From JAQBGV01 sp032128395 (GTDB lineage Bacteria; Planctomycetota; UBA8108; UBA1146): 6,658 nucleotides of DNA. The translations under genes were made by a program, and so were the position numbers. Within the stretch, counting starts at the first letter, position 1; each line of letters begins with the position of its first letter. This document shows, in pieces, positions 1 through 6,160 of this stretch. The DNA lies in NCBI GenBank assembly GCA_032128395.1, contig JAQBGV010000063.1:1-6658 (forward strand). The letters are read 5' to 3'. Under the pieces are notes generated by a model, which was not told the DNA's origin, searched no databases, and saw only the letters and a program-made list of their open reading frames with translations.

Positions 1-2056
1 ATCCGACGAGCTGATCATCGGGATTGATCCCCGCCCCAAAAGCGGGGCTCCACTCCGGAACTTGGGTGACCACAAGGCCAGGCCGCACATGAAAGCCGAG
101 CGGAGGATCACACCCCATTCGGAACTCGCCGCCGGGCAGCAAGACGAGCACGATCCCGCTCTCCGGCGTCATCTTGATGTGCCCATTCTCACCCCGTGTC
201 GGTTCCTGCCCGCTGAGGACGTGCCAGAACTCGTACAGCTTGGAGTTCGGGTCGACCCCCAGCGGGAGCAGCCCGAGTTGTGGGGAAACTTCTGGCATGT
301 CGACGTAGTGCGGGCAGAGCTCCGAATCGGCGATCTCTTCTCGGGCCTTTTCCCATCGCTTGCGGGCGGCCTCCCCGGCTACCGTCCTCTCCTCCAGGGT
401 TGCTGCGCGCTCCCGCCGCCACTCGATCTCCGCGAAGAGACTCTGGTCGCGATCGGACACTGCTGTGGACCCGATCGCCGACAGGACTTCGGCCGCGCGT
501 TCACGTCGAAACTTGTCTGCGGGGCTCGTGGCTGCGGCAAGGTCCTCGATAACGGTCCGGTAGTGCTCTTCCCGACTCGCGATTTCCGCAAGCTCACCCT
601 GCAGCTCCGCGAGGGGGGCCGCAATGCTCGGATGGATCGGCCAGAACTCCTCACCCGCGAGTGCTTTGTCGGTGGCCTCGAACTTCCCCCAGTCGGTGAG
701 GAGCTGGCTCAGCTCTCCCTCCTCGCGCGCGACCGCCCAGAACGCTGCGGTCGACGAGAGGCCGATGATCCCGGTGATCAGGATCGCCGCGGCCGCGGTG
801 ACCGCTCCGCGGTTCCTCCTCACGAACTTCCGCACCTGATAGCTGAGGGTCGGCCGGACGGCGAGCACCGGTTCGTGGTCGAGGTAGCGGCGGAGCTCTT
901 CGGAGAGTTCGCCAGCAGACTGATAGCGCTCCTTCTTGTCCTTCTCGAGCGCCTTGAGAACGATCCAGTCGAGCTCCGACTCGAGAGTGCGCTCGAGCTG
1001 ATCCGCCGAGATTCTCCGTATCTCTGCGACCCGTTGGCGGCGATCCGGGTCGAAGTTCCTGAATCGTGCGCTCGGGCGCAACGGCTCCACCTCGCGGATG
1101 ATCTTGAGGCACTCGTCATAAGTGCTTTCGGAGGGAAACTCGAGCGGGCGTGCGCCGATCAGCAGTTCATGCAGGATCACCCCGAGGGAGTACACGTCGG
1201 TGCGAACATCAACGTCGTTCGTCTTTCCCCTCGACTGCTCCGGGCTCATGTACAGGAGAGTCCCGGCGATCCCATCCTGCGATCTCCCGAGTTTCTCCGA
1301 GAGCGGCTCCTCGAGTGATTTGGCAAGCCCGAGATCGATCACCCGGGGCATCGGAACGCCGTCCTGCTCGGCGACGAGGATGTTGTCGGGCTTCAGGTCG
1401 CGGTGCACGATCCCCCTCAGGTGTGCATGCTGCATCGCATCGCAGATCCGACGAAAGATCTCCAGCCGAGTGCGGAGGTCGAACTCCCGCTGATCGCAGA
1501 AGGTGTCGAGGGTCGCCCCCTCCACATACTCCATCGAGTAGTAGAGCCGCCCATCCGGCATCGTTCCCGCGTCGAGGAGTTTCGCGATGCCATCGTGGGA
1601 GAGAAGGGCGAGCGCCTGCCGCTCCGCTTCGAAGCGCAGGTGGTGGCTCGAAGCGTGGAGGAACTTGAGCGCCACCGTCCGTCGCACCGGCGAGAGTTGC
1701 TGCGCCTGGTAGACTTCGCCGAACCCGCCGCGCCCGAGGAAACGAGTGATCTTGTAGCGGGGGTGATCCCCTTCCCCACCGATCGGTTCGGCGTCTCCGG
1801 TCCCTTTGCGCATCGTCACGGTCTTCAGGAGCGGGGATGATGCGGGGGTCACCGTGGCGGGCAGCGCCTGGAGATGACTGGGGTCGTCGAGGAAGGAGCC
1901 GAGTTTCGCCACCTCCGAGAGGTGATGGCGAAGCTCGGCGAGGAGCAGTTCGTCCCCCTCGCAGCGCTCGAGCAGGATCCCCTCCCGCTGCTCCTCCGGC
2001 CGTTCGAGAAGCTCGTTGAGGATCCGCTTCTTCAGTTCCCACCGTGCATCGCCCAT
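1..2056 (-). CDS. Membrane Ser/Thr protein kinase fused to an FGE/SUMF1-like domain (C-terminus beyond window)
   Basis: The open frame encodes 685 residues and continues past the left edge, so the C-terminus is missing. The kinase domain spans about residues 101-390. It has a glycine-rich loop GRGGFGEV (108-115), the ATP-anchoring Lys131 in VALK, catalytic HRDLKPDN (218-225), Mg-binding DLG (241-243, in place of DFG), SPE (271-273, the APE position) and Asp287 in TDVYSLG. A basic stretch RKFVRRNR (409-416) precedes one hydrophobic segment (about 418-441), which predicts a cytoplasmic kinase and an exported C-terminal part. Residues 440-580 are charged and probably helical. From about 605 the sequence (FWHVLSGQEPTR, then VLVLLPGGEFRMG at 637-648) resembles the start of FGE/SUMF1 domains attached to planctomycete-type kinases. 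All core kinase residues are present, so activity is likely. The target is unknown. The start is supported by AGGAGG 5 nt upstream. Confidence is high for the kinase and moderate for the SUMF1 part, because only its first residues are in view. Confidence 0.95.
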   Translation of the reverse strand, partial: MGDARWELKKRILNELLERPEEQREGILLERCEGDELLLAELRHHLSEVAKLGSFLDDPSHLQALPATVTPASSPLLKTVTMRKGTGDAEPIGGEGDHPRYKITRFLGRGGFGEVYQAQQLSPVRRTVALKFLHASSHHLRFEAERQALALLSHDGIAKLLDAGTMPDGRLYYSMEYVEGATLDTFCDQREFDLRTRLEIFRRICDAMQHAHLRGIVHRDLKPDNILVAEQDGVPMPRVIDLGLAKSLEEPLSEKLGRSQDGIAGTLLYMSPEQSRGKTNDVDVRTDVYSLGVILHELLIGARPLEFPSESTYDECLKIIREVEPLRPSARFRNFDPDRRQRVAEIRRISADQLERTLESELDWIVLKALEKDKKERYQSAGELSEELRRYLDHEPVLAVRPTLSYQVRKFVRRNRGAVTAAAAILITGIIGLSSTAAFWAVAREEGELSQLLTDWGKFEATDKALAGEEFWPIHPSIAAPLAELQGELAEIASREEHYRTVIEDLAAATSPADKFRRERAAEVLSAIGSTAVSDRDQSLFAEIEWRRERAATLEERTVAGEAARKRWEKAREEIADSELCPHYVDMPEVSPQLGLLPLGVDPNSKLYEFWHVLSGQEPTRGENGHIKMTPESGIVLVLLPGGEFRMGCDPPLGFHVRPGLVVTQVPEWSPAFGAGINPDDQLVG

Positions 2057-2061
2057 CGGAG

Positions 2062-2067
2062 CCTCCT
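2062..2067 (-). promoter_or_regulatory. Shine-Dalgarno site of the kinase gene
   Basis: Read on the minus strand this is AGGAGG, 5 nt before the ATG at 2056. It fixes the kinase start and is a near-perfect anti-16S match. Confidence 0.8.
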
Positions 2068-2091
2068 CGGATTGGTAAGGGCGGGGAGTAC

Positions 2092-2121
2092 AGGATACGC
2101 CGCGCGCTCCCCGGGTCTCAA
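2092..2121 (-). promoter_or_regulatory. Candidate sigma70-type promoter of the kinase gene
   Basis: On the minus strand, TTGAGA (2116-2121) and TATCCT (2092-2097) are separated by 18 bp. They match the TTGACA and TATAAT consensus at 5/6 and 4/6 positions. Transcription would begin near 2085, giving a leader of about 30 nt that contains the Shine-Dalgarno site. This is a pattern match only, and promoter consensus in this phylum is not well established. No comparable promoter was evident for the rightward gene. Confidence 0.4.
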
Positions 2122-2141
2122 GGCCCCACTCCAGGGGAGCG
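2105..2141. repeat. 8-bp inverted repeat in the divergent intergenic region
   Basis: CGCTCCCC (2105-2112) and GGGGAGCG (2134-2141) are perfect inverted copies separated by 21 bp. The left arm lies in the spacer of the candidate kinase promoter and the right arm lies upstream of its -35 box. It could be an operator for a dimeric regulator acting on the kinase or on both divergent units. A chance repeat in GC-rich DNA is also possible. Confidence 0.4.
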
Positions 2142-2192
2142 ATCGCTTCTCAGCGTTTTCTTGCCCCCTCTCCACCTCGATCCCGCACGTCC

Positions 2193-2215
2193 TTCCGGGG
2201 GGCGGTTCCCCGGAA
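2193..2215 (+). promoter_or_regulatory. Hairpin next to the methyltransferase ribosome binding site
   Basis: TTCCGGGG (2193-2200) pairs perfectly with CCCCGGAA (2208-2215) around a 7-nt loop. With one bulged A the stem extends by two more G-C pairs (2191-2192 with 2217-2218), which takes in the AAGGA Shine-Dalgarno site (2215-2219) before the ATG at 2228. Folding in mRNA would limit ribosome access, so it may be a translational control element. No ligand-binding aptamer was recognised upstream. Confidence 0.45.
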
Positions 2216-2227
2216 AGGAACACAGTG

Positions 2228-3160
2228 ATGACCAGCCGAATCGTTCACAGCGCGGAAGGTCGGGTCGCAGCAGCATTCGCGATGCTCCGGGCCTCCCTCG
2301 AAGGACCCGGTCCCACGGAGAGAGAGATTCCGCAGATCGATCGCGCGATCCGGGAGATCGCCGAAGGGATCCGGTGCGGAGCCGTGACCCGGTTCGATGT
2401 GGAGGACTTCTGGAGCCGCGCCCCCGAGCGGTACCTCTTCGGGACTTGCATGGGGCACGCGTTTCGGCAACCGCACGGATACGCCGGGGACTTCGAGATC
2501 ATCGATGCGATCCACACAAGCGCAATCTCCGACATTCCATACTGCGGACGATGGGATCGGTTCTTCCACGGCCAGAAAGGGGCCGCCGCCGTGAGGAATC
2601 GCAAGTGCTACCTGCACGAACTCCTCGCGGAGCTCGAGGCCCGACACCCGGGGGACGCGGTTCGGATCCTGAACCTCGGCTCCGGCCCCTGCCGCGATCT
2701 CCTCGAGTACTTCGAGGCGAGCCCGGAGAGCCGCACCTACTTCGTCTGCGTCGATCAGGATCCCCGCGCTCTGAAGCACGCCGAAGGCCTCCTCGATGAA
2801 TTCCCCGAGAGATTCGAGCTGCGGCTGGGGAACGTCCTGCGCTACCGGGATGACCGCACCTATGACCTGGTCTGGTGCAGCGGGGTGATGGACTACCTGG
2901 TCGATCCACTCGCGCGCCGGTTGCTCTCCCGCGCTCGCACGTGGGCGCCGCGTGGAGAGGTCGTGATCGGAAATTTCTCGGAAGAAAGCGCGAGCCGCGA
3001 AGCGATGGAGATCACGGCTCGTTGGTTCCTCGAGTACCGCTCCCCACAAGGGCTGATTCAGTTGGCCGTAGAGGCGGGCGCGGCTCCCGAGCAGATCCAC
3101 ATCGAGCAAGAACCGACCGGAACGAATCTCTTCCTCCGGATCGAGGGAGGACCCCGATGA
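2228..3160 (+). CDS. Class I SAM-dependent methyltransferase, possibly PhcB-like (fatty-acid methyl ester type)
   Basis: The 310-residue protein has a Rossmann-type methyltransferase core. Motif I is NLGSGPCRD (149-157), the acidic residue that would bind the SAM ribose is Asp176 in CVDQDP, and YDLVWCSGVMDYL (212-224) is the motif IV region. The N-terminal third carries a distinctive conserved-looking block, HGYAGDFEIIDAI (83-95) and WDRFFH (109-114). I associate that block with proteins annotated as extracellular factor 3-hydroxypalmitic acid methyl ester (PhcB-type) synthases, but this is from memory and untested. No signal peptide or membrane segment is seen, so it should be cytoplasmic. 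The ATG is preceded by AAGGA 8 nt upstream. A GTG one codon earlier is an equivalent start, and the longer open frame upstream crosses the intergenic region and is not used. The stop overlaps the next start as ATGA, so it is translationally coupled to the desaturase. Confidence 0.88.
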   Translation: MTSRIVHSAEGRVAAAFAMLRASLEGPGPTEREIPQIDRAIREIAEGIRCGAVTRFDVEDFWSRAPERYLFGTCMGHAFRQPHGYAGDFEIIDAIHTSAISDIPYCGRWDRFFHGQKGAAAVRNRKCYLHELLAELEARHPGDAVRILNLGSGPCRDLLEYFEASPESRTYFVCVDQDPRALKHAEGLLDEFPERFELRLGNVLRYRDDRTYDLVWCSGVMDYLVDPLARRLLSRARTWAPRGEVVIGNFSEESASREAMEITARWFLEYRSPQGLIQLAVEAGAAPEQIHIEQEPTGTNLFLRIEGGPR

Positions 3161-4428
3161 GCACCTCCCACCGGACCATCGTCGGCACGCTCCGTCGGCG
3201 CCTCCCCCGCGAGACCTTCGGGCGCACCCCCGGGCGACTGCTCGCCATCGTTCCCCACGCACTCGTCGTGACGGGAGGAGTAGCGGTTGCACCACCGTGC
3301 CCCCCGCTAGCTCTTCCGATCGTGATGCTCCTCTGCGGTCACTCTCTCGCGTGTCTCGCGTTCATCGCGCACGAGCTGAGCCACGGATCGATCCTCCCCC
3401 CGGGGCGACTGCGCGCCGCGCTCGAGGTTTTCCTCTGGGGGATGATCGCGATTCCCGCGACGATGTGGCGCCGCATCCACAACGAGCTTCATCACGTGCA
3501 CGCGGGGACGCCGGCGGACCCGGACCGGCAATACATCGCGGGAGAGCAGACCTGGCTGACCCGGTGGTACCGAAGGATCTTCTACACCGGCACCGATTCG
3601 CTCTTCCCGTGGAATCCGATGGTGCTGGTGAGCTTCCCGGCCTACGTGTTCCGAAACCTGATCGCCGTCTTTCGCGGCCCGGAAAGGCGCCCTGCGTTTG
3701 TCCCTGCGGTGCCCCGGTACCGGCGGCGGGATCGGCTGCGGGTGATCGGGGAACTGGCCACGATCGTGGCGATCCAGGCGCTCCTCGCGCTCGCCACCGG
3801 TTCGCTCTTCGCCTTCCTGGCGGTGGGGCCGGGGGCGATCTTGATCGCCTCGGCCGTGATCATGCTCTATGTCTTCACGAACCACTTTCTCGATCCGGTC
3901 GAGGAGGAGAACGACGTCCTCGGGCACACGACCTCGGTGGTCGTCCCCCGCTGGATGGACCGGCTGCACGGCCACTTCTCGAAGCACACCGAGCACCATC
4001 TCTTCCCGGCGCTCGGGGCACGATACCTCCCGATGGTCCAGGAGAGCCTCCGGGAGGAGTTCGGCGAGGAATACCAGTGCCTCCCCTTGGCGGATGCCTG
4101 GCGGCGATTGTGGGCGGTCGAACCGTTCCCGCAGGTGTCGGATCTCCGGGAGGACTGCGTGAAGAAGCCGAAACGGACCCCTACCTCGCGGAGCGGCCGG
4201 CGCCCTCTCAAGACCAGCTGCTCCACGGTGGAGCTCCGCGGTGCAGATCCCCACGACATTGTGCGTCCAGATAAGGCAAGCATGTTCGGCAGGAGCCAGT
4301 CCTGCCGGGAAAGGAACCAGACTCCTGTAGCTTGGATGGCAGTCGCGAGGGAAACCGAAACGGCTGAAGCCCATCGACAAAGCCGTTCTAGGAACGGTGA
4401 GCGAGCTGCCGGGCCGCAACGCAAATGA
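3157..4428 (+). CDS. Membrane fatty-acid desaturase with an intron-derived C-terminal tail
   Basis: The protein has 423 residues and the three histidine boxes of PF00487 di-iron desaturases/hydroxylases: HELSH (72-76), HNELHH (108-113) and HTEHH (277-281). Asn242-His243 in YVFTNHF may supply a further ligand. Hydrophobic segments lie at about 28-46, 51-75, 86-104, 153-173 and 196-245, so the enzyme sits in the inner membrane with the boxes on the cytoplasmic face. It would use O2 and an electron donor to desaturate or hydroxylate an acyl chain. GGGAGGA lies 5 nt before the ATG, and the ATGA overlap with the methyltransferase indicates coupled expression. The family-like sequence ends near residue 330. 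Residues 369-423 are read from a group II intron fragment that begins exactly at codon 369, so the original stop has probably been lost. The catalytic part is intact and activity is plausible. The chain position modified cannot be read from the sequence. Confidence 0.9.
   Translation: MSTSHRTIVGTLRRRLPRETFGRTPGRLLAIVPHALVVTGGVAVAPPCPPLALPIVMLLCGHSLACLAFIAHELSHGSILPPGRLRAALEVFLWGMIAIPATMWRRIHNELHHVHAGTPADPDRQYIAGEQTWLTRWYRRIFYTGTDSLFPWNPMVLVSFPAYVFRNLIAVFRGPERRPAFVPAVPRYRRRDRLRVIGELATIVAIQALLALATGSLFAFLAVGPGAILIASAVIMLYVFTNHFLDPVEEENDVLGHTTSVVVPRWMDRLHGHFSKHTEHHLFPALGARYLPMVQESLREEFGEEYQCLPLADAWRRLWAVEPFPQVSDLREDCVKKPKRTPTSRSGRRPLKTSCSTVELRGADPHDIVRPDKASMFGRSQSCRERNQTPVAWMAVARETETAEAHRQSRSRNGERAAGPQRK
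4255..4260 (+). other. IBS1 (exon binding site) at the intron 5' junction
   Basis: GACATT directly precedes the intron's GTGCG. It can pair with AATGTT at 4474-4479 inside the intron (five Watson-Crick pairs and one G-U). AATGTT sits in a hairpin loop closed by GCCC and GGGC, which is the usual setting of EBS1. I found no convincing IBS2/EBS2 pair. Confidence 0.6.
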
Positions 4429-4541
4429 ACGCAAGGTGACCTCGAAAGGGGAATCTCCGGAGGCCGAGCCCTCAATGTTGGGGCGAAGGCAGCATGGGTG
4501 ATCGAATTCTGGTCGATACGAGAGCTCACTCCGGCGGTGAG
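4261..4541 (+). mobile_element. Group II intron fragment (5' part, domain I only)
   Basis: The segment opens with GTGCGTCCAGATAAGG, which fits the bacterial group II 5' splice-site consensus GUGYG. It then folds into successive short hairpins: an 8-bp stem 4287-4294/4300-4307, a 6-bp stem 4383-4388/4392-4397, an EBS1-like loop AATGTT at 4474-4479, a 5-bp stem 4501-4505/4513-4517 and a 5-bp stem 4525-4529/4537-4541. TGAACGCAAGG near 4425 resembles the TGAACGCAAG motif that precedes EBS1 in the Lactococcus Ll.LtrB intron. No reverse transcriptase gene, domain V hairpin or 3' splice site follows before the next gene at 4614, so the copy cannot splice alone. The right boundary is uncertain and may lie anywhere between 4541 and about 4600. 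Keeping the 5' end while losing the 3' end suggests a later deletion or rearrangement. The bases up to 4613 hold nothing else I recognise except the next gene's ribosome binding site. Confidence 0.72.
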
Positions 4542-4613
4542 GATTGAACGTCGCAGCCAGATCGGAGAAACTACCCATCCCTCACGGAAGAAAACCTGCC
4601 GAAAGGACGATCC

Positions 4614-5156
4614 ATGCGCTGCATTCTTCTTACTCTCACCACGACCATCCTCTTCGTCACCGGCTGTCAGTCGATCGCCCCCACGGTCCATCCCGAGAGT
4701 GTTTCCAAACTGGACGCGGAGATGCTCGGAGAAATCTCGAAACTCGCGGGCGACTGGGAGATGACGGACGAGAACGGGGAAAAGATCCTGGGCACCACCT
4801 TCGCGGTCACCAGCGGAGGATCTGCCGTGAGAGAGATCATGATGCCGGGGCACGCATACGAAATGACGAACCTCTATCACATGGACGGCGACGTCCTCGT
4901 CTGCACGCATTACTGTGCTGCCGGCAACCAACCCCGCATGGTCGCCACTCACTCGAAACGGACGGACGAGGGAACGGTGTTCACCTTCGAGTTCGAGAGC
5001 GTCTCGAACCTCCGCGAGAGCCACGACCATTACATGGGCAACATGACGCTCACCATCCTCGAGGATGGCCACATTCGCGAGGACTGGCGTTCCTACGACA
5101 GAGACGGCAACCTCACGCCTCCGGCCACGTTCGAGCTTGATCGCAGGGGCGGGTAG
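4614..5156 (+). CDS. Small lipoprotein, conserved-looking domain of unknown function
   Basis: This 180-residue protein begins with a lipoprotein signal: a hydrophobic stretch (4-15) and lipobox VTGC with the lipidated Cys at 18. The mature protein should be anchored in a membrane of the cell envelope. The rest is rich in alternating beta-type segments and carries distinctive stretches: LAGDWEM (44-50), YHMDGDVLVCTHYC (88-101), AGNQPRM (103-109) and HDHYMGNMTLTI (137-148). The GDW start followed by about ten predicted strands suggests a lipocalin-like or DUF1579-type beta barrel. I recall similar HYCAAGNQPRM proteins annotated as hypothetical in environmental genomes, but cannot name a family. 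AAAGGA lies 6 nt before the ATG. It is 39 nt from the next gene on the same strand, so the two may share a transcript. A small-molecule or ligand-binding role is a guess from fold only. Confidence 0.85.
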   Translation: MRCILLTLTTTILFVTGCQSIAPTVHPESVSKLDAEMLGEISKLAGDWEMTDENGEKILGTTFAVTSGGSAVREIMMPGHAYEMTNLYHMDGDVLVCTHYCAAGNQPRMVATHSKRTDEGTVFTFEFESVSNLRESHDHYMGNMTLTILEDGHIREDWRSYDRDGNLTPPATFELDRRGG

Positions 5157-5195
5157 CGTTGTGCCGGGTCTCATATTCGGAGAAGAGGATCGTCG

Positions 5196-5906
5196 ATGAA
5201 GAAGACCGAAGTCTTGGCGCTCTTGGAGGAGAACAAGAACGCGCGCGGCATCGAGAATTGGAAGAAGATGGGGGCGGAGAGATCCGGCAACCTGAAGAGT
5301 TTTGGGATCGGCCTGACGCAGTTGCGTAGGCTCGCCAAGGGGATCGGGCGAGATCACAAACTCGCCCAGGAGCTGTGGAGGAGCAATGTTTACGACGCCA
5401 AGATTCTCGGTCTCCTGGTCGATGACCCGAAACAACTGACACGCGAGCAGGCCGAGCAACAAGTCGAGAATCTCAACGGAGGCTATCTGGCCCACGTCTT
5501 CTCATCGTGCGACGCGACGCTGCCCAAGGCGAGTTTCGCACTCGAGCTCGCAACCGACTGGAGGGAGAGCGAGGACTCGATCCGTCGGCGCTGCGCCTGG
5601 GGCCTCCTGTACGAGATCTCGAAGTTCAAGGGCAAGAAGGCGCCCGATGAGAGCTTCTTCATGGAGTGCATCGATCGCATCGAGAATTCGATCCAAGAGG
5701 AGCAGGACATGTGGGTCCGGGAGTCGATGAACGGTGCGCTGATGGGCATCGGGAAGCGCACCAAGACGCTGAACCAAGCCGCGATCAAGGCCGCGAAGAA
5801 GATCGGCCCGGTCGACATCGACTATGGCGACGACAACAGTTGCGAGCCGCTCGATGTTCTGAAGCATTTGACGAGCGACTACATCAAGAAGAAGTTGGCG
5901 AAGTAG
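5196..5906 (+). CDS. DNA alkylation repair (AlkD-like) HEAT-repeat protein, catalytic motif not conserved
   Basis: The 236-residue protein matches the PF08713 pattern: an N-terminal FGIGLTQLRRLAK segment (36-48), then LAQELWRSNVYDAKILGLLVDDP (57-78, the typical ELW, A-K-I-L and DDP spacing) and further helical repeats to the C-terminus. In AlkD (Bacillus cereus Trp109/Asp113) the excision site uses a WDxxD-type motif. The aligned stretch here is NGGYLAHVFSSC (94-105), which has neither Trp nor that Asp. The later Trp187 position also appears replaced (ESMNGALMGIG, 176-186). RRR (130-132) could preserve the arginine. It may therefore bind DNA or another partner without base excision, like AlkF/AlkG-type relatives, or use other residues. 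A basic C-terminus (YIKKKLAK) is present. No signal peptide is seen, so it is cytoplasmic. An AGAGGA Shine-Dalgarno site lies 6 nt before the ATG. Family placement is confident; function is not. Confidence 0.88.
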   Translation: MKKTEVLALLEENKNARGIENWKKMGAERSGNLKSFGIGLTQLRRLAKGIGRDHKLAQELWRSNVYDAKILGLLVDDPKQLTREQAEQQVENLNGGYLAHVFSSCDATLPKASFALELATDWRESEDSIRRRCAWGLLYEISKFKGKKAPDESFFMECIDRIENSIQEEQDMWVRESMNGALMGIGKRTKTLNQAAIKAAKKIGPVDIDYGDDNSCEPLDVLKHLTSDYIKKKLAK

Positions 5907-5908
5907 CA

Positions 5909-6112
5909 GCAGCATCCAGCATCCCGAACCAGGTCCGCACAGCATCCCGAACCAGGTCGGCGACAACTTGAGCCGCTTTCAGATCTTATGAAGTCCGCCC
6001 CCAGCATCCGCAGCATCCAGCATCCTAGAACATCCCGAATCAAGTCAGCGACAACTCATTGAGCTGCTGACACCTGAGAATCTGGGCAGCGAAGCGTCCC
6101 GATCCGGTCGCG
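5909..6112. repeat. Cluster of degenerate direct repeats upstream of the transposase
   Basis: GCAGCATCCAGCATCC occurs exactly at 5909-5924 and 6010-6025. AGCATCCCGAACCAGGTC occurs exactly at 5918-5935 and 5941-5958, with a 15/18 copy at 6029-6046 and a looser one near 6093-6110. Two copies extend further: 5941-5977 and 6029-6068 both continue as (G/A)GCGACAACT, then TGAGC(C/T)GCT. The last full copy also ends in an inverted repeat, GTCAGC (6044-6049) with GCTGAC (6066-6071). The cluster fills the gap between the AlkD-like gene and the transposase, which holds no convincing gene or terminator. It may contain recognition sites of the transposase or decayed repeat elements. Confidence 0.6.
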
Positions 6113-6160
6113 TGATCTCCTCCCCTCTCTCCGATACTCTCGCCTCGGCGAAACGCTCCC

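Noticed and set aside
62..1318. Long open frame on the plus strand opposite the kinase
   Set aside because: It is a shadow of the kinase gene in GC-rich DNA. The opposite strand encodes intact kinase motifs, and this frame shows none of its own.
1874..2227. Upstream extension of the methyltransferase frame
   Set aside because: It overlaps the kinase start and crosses the divergent promoter region. The ATG at 2228 has a good ribosome binding site and family-like N-terminus.
4220..4234. Terminator hairpin GCTCC-ACGGT-GGAGC at the end of the desaturase
   Set aside because: There is no T-tract, and it lies inside the coding frame. It is too far from the junction to be the usual target hairpin of class C introns.
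2150..4578. Two long minus-strand frames opposite the methyltransferase and desaturase
   Set aside because: They are low-complexity, Arg/Pro-rich antisense translations of genes with clear motifs on the plus strand.
4542..4613. Group II intron domain V and 3' splice site
   Set aside because: I looked for the conserved roughly 34-nt hairpin with AGC and GTTC arms before the lipoprotein start and saw none.
3867..5495. 542-codon minus-strand open frame
   Set aside because: It spans the antisense of the desaturase end, intron fragment, lipoprotein and part of the AlkD-like gene. It has no recognisable domain.
5909..6068. CRISPR array
   Set aside because: The repeats are too short and degenerate, spacing is irregular, and no cas genes are present.
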